A stretch of 64,000 nt of DNA, from assembly GCA_910584845.1 (NCBI GenBank), contig CAJUDH010000005.1, positions 124,001-188,000 of the forward strand, written 5' to 3'. The stretch is from an uncultured Lachnospiraceae bacterium (GTDB taxonomy: Bacteria > Bacillota > Clostridia > Lachnospirales > Lachnospiraceae). A model generated the notes under the pieces. That model did not search any database, had not been told where the DNA came from, and saw nothing but the letters and a program-made list of their open reading frames with translations. Position numbers and translations under genes: made by a program. This document shows positions 16,656-25,257 of this stretch, piece by piece. The first letter of the stretch is position 1, and each line of letters opens with the position of its first letter.

Positions 16656-17066
16656 CTATCGCAAAGCATTGGCTTTGCAGTAGTAGGATTTGTCTCCGGT
16701 AAGTTTCCGGTTAAGCCTCTCATCCGCCACACGCAGGCTATTGAGGGTTTCCTGAGTCTTTTTCCGGATTTCATAGATTTTTCTCTCCTCCGGACTGGCT
16801 CCGGTGGCCTTGGCCGGGTCTGACGTTATCAAAATGCGCAGGTTTTTATTATCTTCCCTTCCGCTCTCCCCCATACGCCAAATTTCTTCCATGCAACGTT
16901 CAATCTTTTCCATCTCGTCCGCCCGCATTTGAAGCAGCATGGTAGCAGAGACTTCGTCATTCCGGGCGAAGGCCCCTTCCAACTCCTTAGTCAAATTGGC
17001 GATCTCCCGGATAGAACTGTATTTCCTTTGAAGGAGGATCATAATTTTCTTCATGTCAAGCGCCAT
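16656..17066 (-). CDS. fliT: FliT-like flagellar export chaperone
   Basis: 136 residues, nearly all helical (residues 5-60 and 95-125). It lies downstream of fliD-fliS, where FliT is normally found. FliT proteins chaperone the filament cap FliD. The sequence is diverged, so the call rests on size, helical character and place. The ATG follows AAAGGGTAGGGC. Confidence 0.6.
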   Translation of the reverse strand: MALDMKKIMILLQRKYSSIREIANLTKELEGAFARNDEVSATMLLQMRADEMEKIERCMEEIWRMGESGREDNKNLRILITSDPAKATGASPEERKIYEIRKKTQETLNSLRVADERLNRKLTGDKSYYCKANALR

Positions 17067-17123
17067 ATGTGCCCTACCCTTTCTCTAAAAGCCCATTGCC
17101 GCAAGCGGCTATTTCTGCCGGCT

Positions 17124-17163
17124 CCAGGCTGCCCACAGCATGTAGTAGCTGTAGGCAGCCTGG
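17124..17163 (-). other. Strong stem-loop between fliS and fliT
   Basis: Perfect 10-bp stem (plus strand CCAGGCTGCC/GGCAGCCTGG) with an inner ACAGC/GCTGT stem. No T-run follows it on the transcribed minus strand, so it is probably an mRNA stability or attenuation element. On the plus strand CTTTTG follows, but no plus-strand gene ends here. Confidence 0.6.
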
Positions 17164-17193
17164 CTTTTGTCACACCCCGGCCGGCCCCCTGCA

Positions 17194-17598
17194 TTATACC
17201 CGGATCCGGGATTCCTTGACCATATGCGTATCGTTAACTTTCTTGCTCGCTCCATCAAACGCTTCCCTTAGCTCGGAAAGAATATGGCGGATACGCCCAA
17301 TTTCATCTTGCCTTCGCTCTCTTCCCGCCCTCACTCTGCTGAGATCAAAAATCAAATAATCATAAATCCGCCTTAAATCGTAACTAATCGGATAGTCCAT
17401 ATCCAAAATATCAATCAAATACCGGACAATCCTAGTTACCCGCTGCAGGCAATCTTCAAAATCATCATAATCTTTTTCTTTCAGTGAATATTCCGCCCTC
17501 GTAAGCCGTTTAATGGACTCATCGAACAAAAGCAACAGAAGTTCTGCGCTAGACATAGAATATATACTTTTTTCTTTGTATTGGTTATATCCGTTCAT
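17194..17598 (-). CDS. fliS: Flagellin export chaperone FliS
   Basis: 134 residues. The FliS signatures NGYNQYKEKSIYSMSSAELL and LLFDESIKRLTRAE are clear, followed by the four-helix core (CLQRVTRIVRYLIDILDMDY). FliS binds the flagellin C-terminus and prevents polymerisation before export. The frame extends 13 codons upstream, but the ATG at 17598 has AAAGGATT in front and gives the standard FliS start. Confidence 0.95.
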   Translation of the reverse strand: MNGYNQYKEKSIYSMSSAELLLLLFDESIKRLTRAEYSLKEKDYDDFEDCLQRVTRIVRYLIDILDMDYPISYDLRRIYDYLIFDLSRVRAGRERRQDEIGRIRHILSELREAFDGASKKVNDTHMVKESRIRV

Positions 17599-17648
17599 TG
17601 GAATCCTTTCCTTACCTAACGTTGTGCCGATCAGCAATTTCCTTACTT

Positions 17649-20183
17649 TTAGGCTGTAATCTGGGACAAATAGCTGGATTGGCTGTTATACTGATTGATC
17701 ATACTCTCCATAAAGGTAAACTGGGAGATGTAGCGGTCCCTTTCCGTCTCCAGCCTGGATTTCAAAGTATCAATCGTCTCCTGCATCTGTTTTAATTGCT
17801 CATAAATCTGGTTATTAATCAGCGTCGTCGGCTTTTTCTCCGACCCGGCGATTTCAATCAGCTGCCCATAAGAACCGTTTCCGCCGTCGCCGGCATTTTT
17901 GGAGGAATACCGGGTCGCATAAGGGGTGAAAGTATCGTCGATCACTTCCACCAGGCCCTTCTTCACATCGCCGCCACCGGTAAAAATATTGGATACCATT
18001 TCCGGGTCGCTCTCCATAGCGCTACGGAACGCGTTCTCATCAAATACTAAAGTCCCGCCGTCTAAGGGGTCTTCCGAATAAGTAATGCCGATTTTCTTCA
18101 AATCATCATAACTGGCGCCGTTGCTCATCAACTTGTTAAAGATCATTTCAATGTCCGAGTGCAACCCCTGCATCGTGGAATCACCGAATAAAAGGCCTTC
18201 TTTTGCTTTCTTTTCCCAGTTCTCGATGGATGTCTCATCCATCTCGTCTTTCTGCTCGTCGGTAAGGGGCTCATAGCTATTGTCCGGCATGGTGGCGACT
18301 TGCTTATGCACTTCTTTTACCAAGGCGTTAAAGTCTTCAAAGAAGCTCTTTACGGTTTCTGTCACCCCGTCCACATCGGCTTTGGCAGTGAAGGTTACGG
18401 CTTCGGACGGTTTTGCTATCCACTCCTTGGAAACCGTACCGTCTGCTTCCGTCTTCTCCACATATTCGCCGCCAAACACGCCGGATACGGTGACGCTTAA
18501 CCCTTCCAGGTCAAAGATGTTGGAAGAGCGCTCCATGGTAATGGGGGCCCCGTTGCCGTAGCTCACATCAATAATGGCGTTCTTGCCTTCGGTCTGCTTG
18601 GAACCGGCGCCTTCAAAGAGGTCTTTGGCCAAATCGGACTCAAAAGTGATCTCCCTTCCCGCCCCGGTCTCGCTGGATACCAGCATAAACTTCCCTTCTG
18701 TCTGGCTATAAGTGGCTTTCACACCCACGTCAGCCGTGGAGTTGATCCTTGACAAAATATCTTCAATGGTACTGTCTTCCGTCAAGCCGTGGATCTCTAC
18801 GCCGTTTATCTTCAGGTCCAACGTCCCGTCGGCCCTGGTATAGGAGGACAAATCCGCATTAAGGCTGTTCTTAAACGCATCCTGGTTCAGCTTGCCGCTT
18901 AAGTTTACTTTCGTGGATGAGCCGTATTCCAACCCTAAATTTTTCAGGAGGCTGTTGTCGTTGGCGGTAATGGATACCGTGGAGGTGTCCTTCCCTGCAT
19001 CAAACTTCAGGCTGCCGTCCACATAGGAAGCGCTGACCGTACCTTTGCCATAAGCGCGGTCTAAACGGGACTGGATATTTTCCGCCAGCTTTTCCATCTG
19101 TTCCTGGCCCGACTTGCCGTCCGCCGCCATTTTCTTCAGCTCTTCCGCCTCAGCCTCTGTGATCAGCTCAATGTCCTTTTTGATCCCGTCGTAATTGAAA
19201 GTCAGCTTTTTGCCTTTCATAAAATCCAGGGCGCTGGACCGGTCTATGGCCGTATCCGCATAATTCCCCGTCTGCTTACCTGCGACATCGCTAATCTGGA
19301 TCCCCTTGGCAACCTTTGGATCCTCACTGGCCTTTTCCGTATAGCCCAATTTCTCCAACGCGGTAGAATAATGGGAAATCACCACATCCCCCGCGTCCCC
19401 TTTCGAGGTGATTTTCATCTGGCCGCCATCGTATTCAAATTGCATGATATCATGGATCTTTTTCCCGTCGACTTCCAGGTCAGCCTCTTTTAATGCGGCG
19501 TTTAAATCTTCTGCCAGCTTCTTGCCTTCTTCCTCTGTGGTGACGTCATAGTTGATGGTTTTGGTCCTGTTTACCTTGGCATCCTCGTCATAATAGGTAT
19601 AGCTGCTGCCAAAGGTAAAGCTCTTTGTATTGGCATAAGAATAATTGCCATTTTTGTCATAACTGCCTGTACCAAAGGTAAGGATGGTGCCTTCCAGGGA
19701 AGAGGAAGTGAACTCCTGCCCCAGGTCCTTCAGGTCAGTCTGTATGCCATCCCCTTTACACTGCTGGGATTGGTGCATGGTGGAAGTGGCCAGCTGGCGG
19801 ACAGCCGAAAGGGATATATTATCCACAAACTGCGAAACACCCGTAGCCTGGACATACTGCTTGGAATCCTCCTTGCCATGGACCGTAATCTTGCTCCTTG
19901 CAAAAGTAGAAGCGTCCAGCAGGCTGCTAGTCGAAGAATAGCTGGCATACTTATCGGCCCAGTCTATGATCTTGTCGCTGATGCTCCGGTATGCCTCCTG
20001 CTTCCACTGGAGCTTGGTATAAAGTTTCTGCTGATTTGCTATCTTAGTCTGGGTACTTAAAGTCATAGCCTCGATAATGGAATCCCGGTCAATCCCTGAC
20101 ACCATTCCGCCGAAGCCCCTTAAAGATGTATTTCCCAAGCTGTTCGCACCGGATATGCTTGAGGTACTGGATAAACTTGCCAT
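17649..20183 (-). CDS. fliD: Filament cap protein FliD (HAP2), long form
   Basis: 844 residues. The cap protein sits at the filament tip and folds flagellin into place. The N-terminal helix LRGFGGMVSGIDRDSIIEAM and the KLQWKQEAYRSISDKIIDW coiled coil are typical. The C-terminal FliD domain includes KIGITYSEDPLDGGTLVFDE and DPEMVSNIFTG, and the last helix is ERDRYISQFTFMESMINQYNSQSSYL. It is longer than many FliD proteins because of an expanded middle (about 100-560). The start at 20183 has AAAGGAG upstream. Confidence 0.94.
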   Translation of the reverse strand: MASLSSTSSISGANSLGNTSLRGFGGMVSGIDRDSIIEAMTLSTQTKIANQQKLYTKLQWKQEAYRSISDKIIDWADKYASYSSTSSLLDASTFARSKITVHGKEDSKQYVQATGVSQFVDNISLSAVRQLATSTMHQSQQCKGDGIQTDLKDLGQEFTSSSLEGTILTFGTGSYDKNGNYSYANTKSFTFGSSYTYYDEDAKVNRTKTINYDVTTEEEGKKLAEDLNAALKEADLEVDGKKIHDIMQFEYDGGQMKITSKGDAGDVVISHYSTALEKLGYTEKASEDPKVAKGIQISDVAGKQTGNYADTAIDRSSALDFMKGKKLTFNYDGIKKDIELITEAEAEELKKMAADGKSGQEQMEKLAENIQSRLDRAYGKGTVSASYVDGSLKFDAGKDTSTVSITANDNSLLKNLGLEYGSSTKVNLSGKLNQDAFKNSLNADLSSYTRADGTLDLKINGVEIHGLTEDSTIEDILSRINSTADVGVKATYSQTEGKFMLVSSETGAGREITFESDLAKDLFEGAGSKQTEGKNAIIDVSYGNGAPITMERSSNIFDLEGLSVTVSGVFGGEYVEKTEADGTVSKEWIAKPSEAVTFTAKADVDGVTETVKSFFEDFNALVKEVHKQVATMPDNSYEPLTDEQKDEMDETSIENWEKKAKEGLLFGDSTMQGLHSDIEMIFNKLMSNGASYDDLKKIGITYSEDPLDGGTLVFDENAFRSAMESDPEMVSNIFTGGGDVKKGLVEVIDDTFTPYATRYSSKNAGDGGNGSYGQLIEIAGSEKKPTTLINNQIYEQLKQMQETIDTLKSRLETERDRYISQFTFMESMINQYNSQSSYLSQITA

Positions 20184-20358
20184 GTTTTCTATACTCCTTT
20201 CTTTCATCCAGGATATACTTCCGAAATAGCCGTGGCCATGAAAACGTATCCATACGGTATCATAGGCCCAGGCACCCTATGCACAATGGCCGAAACCTTC
20301 CATTTGCCAGGAAAACGCCGGGCTGCCACGAAAAATTTTAATTTCTATCTATACTTAT

Positions 20359-20366
20359 TTATCGAC
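20359..20366 (-). promoter_or_regulatory. Possible sigma-28 -10 box for fliD-fliS-fliT
   Basis: Minus strand GTCGATAA, about 175 nt upstream of fliD, one base off the consensus, with no convincing -35. On the plus strand the same 20184-20433 intergenic region has a TATAAT at 20373-20378 that could serve the parA gene. Its -35 is also poor. Confidence 0.4.
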
Positions 20367-20433
20367 ATGTTATATAATAAAAATAATATCTGCAAAACCA
20401 TTTTTGCAACTTTTACTTTTTGGAGGTAGGATT

Positions 20434-21210
20434 TTGTCTATTACGATTACGGTATCGAACCAGAAAGGCGGAGTCGGCAAGACCACCACGTCTGCTGCGC
20501 TGGCTTCCGGCCTGGCCCTGGTGGGCAAAAGGGTACTGGGGATTGACCTTGACCCCCAGGGCAACTTGGGCTTCTGCCTGGGGGCCGGCATGGCGAACCC
20601 CTATACGGTCCTGGATGTGATGAAGGGATCCGTCCCCATCCAGAAAGCCCTTGTAAAAAGCGAGTACGGGGACCTTCTGGTTTCCGACATCACCCTTAGC
20701 AGCAACGGCCTGGATAACATCCACACGAACCGGGAATGCATCCTTAGGAACGCGATCAAACCCATTATGGACCAATACGACTATATTATTATCGACACCC
20801 CGCCGGCGCTCAACCTGCTGACGGTCAATGCCTATTCCGTCTCTGACTTTTTAATTATCCCCATGGCTTCCGATATCCTCAGCCTGGTAGGGCTTGCCCA
20901 GCTGAAGGAAACCATTGAATCCGTGCGTGACAGCTTTAACCCGGGGCTGAACGTCCTGGGTATTTTGCTGACCAAGTTCAACTCACGCACCCTTTTATCC
21001 CGTGACGTGCTGGAGATGGCCCAGCAGCTTGCCGGCCAGATCCATTCACGGGTCTTTGACACGAAAATCCGCTCCGGAGTAGCGATTGCGGAAGCTCCGG
21101 CCCACGGCGAGAGCATATTTTCCTATAATCCCCGCTCGGCAGCGGTACAGGATTATCTGGCCTTTCTCAATGAGATTGCGCCGGCGATCCATCTAAAGGA
21201 GGTATCATAG
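20434..21210 (+). CDS. ParA/Soj-family ATPase next to the flagellar cluster
   Basis: 258 residues. The deviant Walker A motif KGGVGKTT (residues 11-18) follows ITITVSNQ. The switch I region has DLDPQGNLGF, and the Walker B region is YIIIDTPPAL. There is no N-terminal DNA-binding domain, so it resembles small ParA/MinD-type positioning ATPases. The start is a TTG at 20434 directly behind GGAGGTAGGA. The next gene follows after 1 nt. The window has no flhF or flhG, the usual pair that sets flagellar number and place, so this ParA could fill that role. Chromosome or plasmid partition is an alternative, but no ParB-type gene or parS-like repeat was seen. Confidence 0.85.
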   Translation: MSITITVSNQKGGVGKTTTSAALASGLALVGKRVLGIDLDPQGNLGFCLGAGMANPYTVLDVMKGSVPIQKALVKSEYGDLLVSDITLSSNGLDNIHTNRECILRNAIKPIMDQYDYIIIDTPPALNLLTVNAYSVSDFLIIPMASDILSLVGLAQLKETIESVRDSFNPGLNVLGILLTKFNSRTLLSRDVLEMAQQLAGQIHSRVFDTKIRSGVAIAEAPAHGESIFSYNPRSAAVQDYLAFLNEIAPAIHLKEVS

Positions 21211-21211
21211 A

Positions 21212-21928
21212 ATGGCTAAAAAAACCAACAAAACATCACACGTCATGGATCTGTTGACTAACGGCGCTTCTCCGGAGGCACATGATCCGGCCAGCCTTTC
21301 CCCGGACGGATCCGCACAAGGGAAGAACGGCGACGTCCAGTCCCATACGGTCACCCCCACAAAGGTCACTGTGGTGGATGAGGGCAGCAGGAACGACCGC
21401 ATCTCCCAGGACATCCTCAACAAGCTTTCGGAGGAGCTTCAGGAAGAAATGCGCCAGGAGATTGCTTCCCAGCCCAATCAGGCCCCTTCCCAGGCCAATG
21501 CCCCAAGTGCTGCCCCTGTGGCCGATCCCGCCCCATCAAACGCTGCCGGGGCCTCACAGGCACAACAAAGCTTTGGCAATACGCCTTCCTCTTTGGATTC
21601 CATCCAGACCGTTATCCCGGAAAGCGAGATTGACAACGGCCTGCGCGACAGCGAGTTCCGTTTCATTAACGTCATGGAACAGCTCCTCCTCGACGAGGAC
21701 GTTGGCAGCTTTCTGGACCAATATAACACCTGCAAATGCCAACAGTGTATCGCTGACATCTGCGCCCTGACCCTGACCAGGCTTCCGGCTAAATATGTGG
21801 TAGCCAGCAAAGGTTCCCTGTCTCCCATCCTCAGCTATTATAAAAACCGTTACAAAATCCTTATGCTGACGGAATTTATGAAAGCCTGCGAAAAAGTCAG
21901 CCAGCATCCCCATCATGGGAGGGATTAG
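21212..21928 (+). CDS. ComFB-domain protein, putative partner of the adjacent ParA
   Basis: 238 residues in three parts. Residues 1-17 (MAKKTNKTSHVMDLLTN) are Lys-rich, like the short ATPase-activating peptides at the N-termini of ParB-type partners. Residues 18-145 are a low-complexity Pro/Ala/Ser/Gln linker with a helix at 60-88. Residues 148-235 match ComFB: VMEQLLLDEDVGSFLDQY, then CKCQQCIADICALTLTRLP with Cys174, Cys176, Cys179 and Cys184, then KYVVASKGS. B. subtilis ComFB has a similar CxCxxC-x2-D-x-x-ALxLN block. ComFB proteins have been reported to bind cyclic dinucleotides. The gene is 1 nt after the ParA gene. A c-di-GMP-responsive ParA partner is the inference. Confidence 0.72.
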   Translation: MAKKTNKTSHVMDLLTNGASPEAHDPASLSPDGSAQGKNGDVQSHTVTPTKVTVVDEGSRNDRISQDILNKLSEELQEEMRQEIASQPNQAPSQANAPSAAPVADPAPSNAAGASQAQQSFGNTPSSLDSIQTVIPESEIDNGLRDSEFRFINVMEQLLLDEDVGSFLDQYNTCKCQQCIADICALTLTRLPAKYVVASKGSLSPILSYYKNRYKILMLTEFMKACEKVSQHPHHGRD

Positions 21929-21951
21929 CATCCCCCTTACTTAGGTTTGAC

Positions 21952-22012
21952 AAAAAACCGCCTTCCCCACCGTTATAAACCAGTTGAAACGGTTTGTGGA
22001 AGGTGGTTTTTT
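21952..22012 (+). terminator. Terminator after the ParA/ComFB operon
   Basis: Long stem AAAAAACCGCCTTCC/GGAAGGTGGTTTTTT with an inner ACCGTT/AACGGT stem, 23 nt after the ComFB-domain gene. It has T-runs in both directions, so it could be bidirectional. Confidence 0.85.
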
Positions 22013-22114
22013 GCCCTTCGAAAACCCGGGGCGCCTTGGCCCCAGTGCCGGATTTTGACCGCCGGCTACTTAGGCTTTGCCCAATGCCATAGGGATGCCG
22101 CCCTGAAAAAGCAG

Positions 22115-22163
22115 ATAAGCACAACAAACAACCACAAAACGGTTCCTTGTTGTGCTTATTTTA
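22115..22163. terminator. Bidirectional terminator at the end of the fla/che operon
   Basis: Perfect 13-bp stem ATAAGCACAACAA/TTGTTGTGCTTAT followed by TTTT on the plus side. On the minus side it lies directly after the stop of the last gene of the operon and is followed by CTGCTTTTTC. Confidence 0.7.
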
Positions 22164-23093
22164 CCGCCACAGGTCCTGCTCTTCCTCTTCTGTGAGGATC
22201 CGGTCTACCTGCTCTTTTATGTTCTCTTCCGTGGCCGGCAAATATCCGGTAAGGGGGACGTCCCCCCTTCTTCCCAGGGCCTCAGCCATGTCTGCATCCC
22301 AGGTTTCCTTATCTTCCACGCTGCCGTTGACCTGATACTCGGGGCCCCCCCAATCGTCCAGTTCCATGGTAAAGTTCCATACACTTTCAAACATGGTGGT
22401 GGTATACAACATCTGGAAAAGGCTCAGGTCACCTCCCCGCTGTGTGATCTCCAGCCAGACCGCCTCCCCTTCCGGGTCCAGGTACAGGGCCGTATGTTCC
22501 CCTTCGTCTGGCGCATCAAATTCTGCAGCAAGCTGGAAAACTTCTTCCTCCGGCTCCCACACGGCAACTTCTACCAGATTTTCATCGGCCCCGGCCTGAT
22601 GGACCACAACCAGGTCACGGTATCCGTCCAAATTCAAATCTGTCAATAAAAAACGCTGCTCTGTGGGAGGTTCGTCGGAAACTTCCGTGTTTTTTGATTT
22701 TGCTTTTTTCTTTTTGGGCGCAGTCTTTTTCAGTTCCGACTTTACTGCCTTGCGGTATGTGTCATAGGCTTTTACCTGGGTCCCGTCCGCCCCTACATAG
22801 CGGTCGTTATCAGAAAACACACTATGGCACATAGCCCCGTCAGGGCCCATATAATATTTTTCCCCTTTTTCTTTATCGGTCACCCATCCGGTTTTCATAT
22901 AGCCTTTGGCGTCCAGGTAATAAATTTTCCCGTCAACTTCCAGCCATTGGTCCTCCACGGGGTTCCCTGGCGAAGTGCAATACATCCAGTGCTTTCCGTC
23001 CTCCGACAGCTCCCACTCCCCGGCTGCCGCCGGAAAAACCCCTCCTATCACGAACGTAAGGGCAAACAAAGCCCCGGCTATCTGTCTTTTCAC
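22161..23093 (-). CDS. Secreted cell-wall-repeat protein at the end of the che genes
   Basis: 310 residues. A signal peptide (about 1-24, ending AAAG) is followed by choline-binding-type CW_binding_1 repeats (about 50-110, e.g. DGKIYYLDAKGYMKTGW) and a Lys-rich stretch (117-135). The C-terminal domain has a calcium-loop-like DLNLDGYRDLVVV motif (about 150-162), as in FG-GAP/VCBS or dockerin-like repeats. It starts from GTG. Its place after cheV suggests co-transcription. It is the third cell-wall-repeat protein in this locus. No enzymatic motif is visible. Confidence 0.75.
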   Translation of the reverse strand: MKRQIAGALFALTFVIGGVFPAAAGEWELSEDGKHWMYCTSPGNPVEDQWLEVDGKIYYLDAKGYMKTGWVTDKEKGEKYYMGPDGAMCHSVFSDNDRYVGADGTQVKAYDTYRKAVKSELKKTAPKKKKAKSKNTEVSDEPPTEQRFLLTDLNLDGYRDLVVVHQAGADENLVEVAVWEPEEEVFQLAAEFDAPDEGEHTALYLDPEGEAVWLEITQRGGDLSLFQMLYTTTMFESVWNFTMELDDWGGPEYQVNGSVEDKETWDADMAEALGRRGDVPLTGYLPATEENIKEQVDRILTEEEEQDLWR

Positions 23094-23149
23094 CGATCCA
23101 ACCTCGCCTCCTTACTTTCTTCCGAATCTTTTTGCACCGGCCCGCCTTT

Positions 23150-24100
23150 TTAACCTTCTGTCGGATCCATATTGTCCCGTTTTTCATGGAAACGTTCCAA
23201 AAGTTTATCAATTACATGTACCAGGTTTCCAATCTCCGGCTTAGTCAGCTGCTCGTCGGCCCCCAAAGTCTCCCCTTTAATCCGCATCTGGTCGTCAATC
23301 AGCGACGAGAAAATCACGATGGGGATCATCTTTAGCCTTGGGTCGTCCTTCACCAGCTTGGTCAGGCGGTGCCCGTCCATCTCAGGCATCTCAATATCCG
23401 TAATAATCAGGTTCACCTTATTATAAAGGTCCGAATCGTGCCGGATCGACTTCAGATAATCCCATGCTTCCTGGCCATTGTTAAAGTTCTTCACATTTGT
23501 AAAGCCAGCCCTTTCCAAAGCGTCGTCAATCATCTTCTGCAGTAAAATAGAATCCTCTGCGATGACCAACGGGTTCTCACAGAGAGGCCGGTCGCCCATC
23601 TGGTCGACTTCGGAAAGCTGAATGGTGGTTTCCGGGGCGATCTCAGCCACAATAGCCTCAAAATCAAGGATCGTTACCAGTTCTTTATCGCACTGGGCTA
23701 TGCCGGTAGCTACGCCTTCCTCCCCATGGGTCAAAGTTTTATCCGGCTTCTGAATGTCTTTCCAGGAAATACGGCTGATCCCCTCAATACTCTGTACCCG
23801 GAAGGCAACGGTCATCTTATTGAAACTGGTAACAATAAACAAATCCCTGGGCTTATGCTCCAAATATTCATTGGTCAGGTAATACCCTAAGTCAATAACC
23901 GTAATCAACACATCCCTGGGTTTAAAGATCCCTTCCACCGCCGGATGGGCATGGGGCATGGCCTTTACTTTTTCCGCCATCATTATCTCTTTTACCTTGG
24001 CCACGTTTATCCCGTAGAATTCGTTCTCAATGGTAAACTTCATAATCTCGATCTCATTGGTACCCGATTCCAGGAGGATTCCTTCCTTCTCTTTCTCCAC
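23150..24100 (-). CDS. cheV: Chemotaxis coupling protein CheV (CheW-REC fusion)
   Basis: 316 residues. The CheW-like domain (about 15-165) starts IEIMKFTIENEFYGINVAKV. The receiver domain (about 177-310) has the phospho-acceptor Asp235 in LIITDIEMPEMDG and the acidic pair in VIAEDS. CheV couples receptors to CheA and tunes adaptation by phosphorylation. It starts with GTG behind AAAGGAG and lies 15 nt after cheD. No cheA, cheW, cheB, cheR or receptor gene is in the window, so the core signalling genes must be elsewhere. Confidence 0.95.
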   Translation of the reverse strand: MEKEKEGILLESGTNEIEIMKFTIENEFYGINVAKVKEIMMAEKVKAMPHAHPAVEGIFKPRDVLITVIDLGYYLTNEYLEHKPRDLFIVTSFNKMTVAFRVQSIEGISRISWKDIQKPDKTLTHGEEGVATGIAQCDKELVTILDFEAIVAEIAPETTIQLSEVDQMGDRPLCENPLVIAEDSILLQKMIDDALERAGFTNVKNFNNGQEAWDYLKSIRHDSDLYNKVNLIITDIEMPEMDGHRLTKLVKDDPRLKMIPIVIFSSLIDDQMRIKGETLGADEQLTKPEIGNLVHVIDKLLERFHEKRDNMDPTEG

Positions 24101-24115
24101 TTTCTCTTCTCCTTT

Positions 24116-24610
24116 CTACAGACGTTTTTCCGGCCTGCCCACTGTACGGATCATCACATCGCCATTGGCAACGTTTATCAGCATAGTCCTTGCATAGGCC
24201 CCTCCCGTGTCCTCGCCCGAAACGTGCAGCCGTTCTTCCAGAAGGATTTTTTTCACCATCGCCGCATTCCTTTGCCCGATATTTCCAAAATCCGAATTGC
24301 CGCTCCCTTTCATCTCGAACATTTTGGCGCCTCCCGCAATCTTTACGACGGTCCTGTTTTTTACCATGCCAAATGCAGTAAGTTTACGGACCGTTTCGCG
24401 GATCCCGCTGTCCGCATATTTAAATACCTTCGCATCGTTAGGATCCGTCCTGGCAGGAAGCATAATATGCAGGAGGGCGCCCAGCTTCAAAAACGGGTCA
24501 TAGAAGGTGATCCCGATGCAGGAGCCAAGGGCATAGGTAATAATCTGCGTGTCCCCCCTGGAAAACTTCATATCGCCAATCCCTACTTTTAATTGCTTTT
24601 CCGTCATCAT
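24116..24610 (-). CDS. cheD: Chemoreceptor glutamine deamidase CheD
   Basis: 164 residues. The catalytic Cys31 lies in YALGSCIGIT and His48 in LLHIMLP, with the conserved IAGGAKMF and IGQRNAAMVKKIL blocks. CheD deamidates receptor glutamines and is bound by CheC, which ties adaptation to CheY-P. The start overlaps the cheC stop (ATGATG), so translation is coupled. Confidence 0.95.
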   Translation of the reverse strand: MMTEKQLKVGIGDMKFSRGDTQIITYALGSCIGITFYDPFLKLGALLHIMLPARTDPNDAKVFKYADSGIRETVRKLTAFGMVKNRTVVKIAGGAKMFEMKGSGNSDFGNIGQRNAAMVKKILLEERLHVSGEDTGGAYARTMLINVANGDVMIRTVGRPEKRL

Positions 24611-25227
24611 GAAATACCTAATTTCTCTAAGATACTGTTAAGCGACTGGATATCCGGAAGCATTAACAGCCCATCGGACAGTTTCTCTCCATCCATAATA
24701 AATTCCGCATTAATATACATTAACTTATCGGTTACGTATCCATACTCAGCAATGGGGACGGTTAAAATCCCCCCCAGCATGTTTACGGTGGAACTAGGCA
24801 CGGACAAGTCAATCTCCACCCCTACCAGCTGGGTAAAGGCATTGACATAAGAACAGATAATAATGTTGCCGATCTCCTCCAAAGCGGAGTAGTCCATCTC
24901 GTCCATATCCTCAAAAGATTCGTAATGCCTCCCAATCAGCTTTCCTAACACGGCATTGGCCAAATCCATTTTGAAAATAAACAGCATCAGGCCGTTGACT
25001 TCATTGGACATTTGGACTAACGTGGCAGCCACCAATTCCTCAATCTGCCCGATCCGGTCTACGGTCTCCTCATAACCCAAAATGCTGATCTCGGGGATCG
25101 TTATCCGGATCTCCTTCTGGAGCAGCTTGGAAAGGGCCGTGGCGGCATGGCTGGTGCCGATGCTGCTGATTTCCTTCATCACATCCAGATCCTGAAGGTT
25201 CATATCTTCATAGCTTTTCAATCTCAT
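24607..25227 (-). CDS. cheC: CheY-P phosphatase CheC, first active-site Asn replaced
   Basis: 206 residues. CheC removes phosphate from CheY-P and binds CheD. The family has two ExxN active sites. The second is intact in ALEEIGNIIICSYVNA. The first reads KEISSIGTSHAATALS, so Glu19 is kept but the Asn three residues later is Ser22. One site may therefore be inactive or weak. FliY, encoded at 33.2-34.7 kb, keeps both of its sites and may supply most of the phosphatase activity. A GTG six bases upstream is an alternative start. Confidence 0.92.
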   Translation of the reverse strand: MRLKSYEDMNLQDLDVMKEISSIGTSHAATALSKLLQKEIRITIPEISILGYEETVDRIGQIEELVAATLVQMSNEVNGLMLFIFKMDLANAVLGKLIGRHYESFEDMDEMDYSALEEIGNIIICSYVNAFTQLVGVEIDLSVPSSTVNMLGGILTVPIAEYGYVTDKLMYINAEFIMDGEKLSDGLLMLPDIQSLNSILEKLGIS

Positions 25228-25257
25228 GGGCACTATAACCTCACATTCCTTCTGCGG

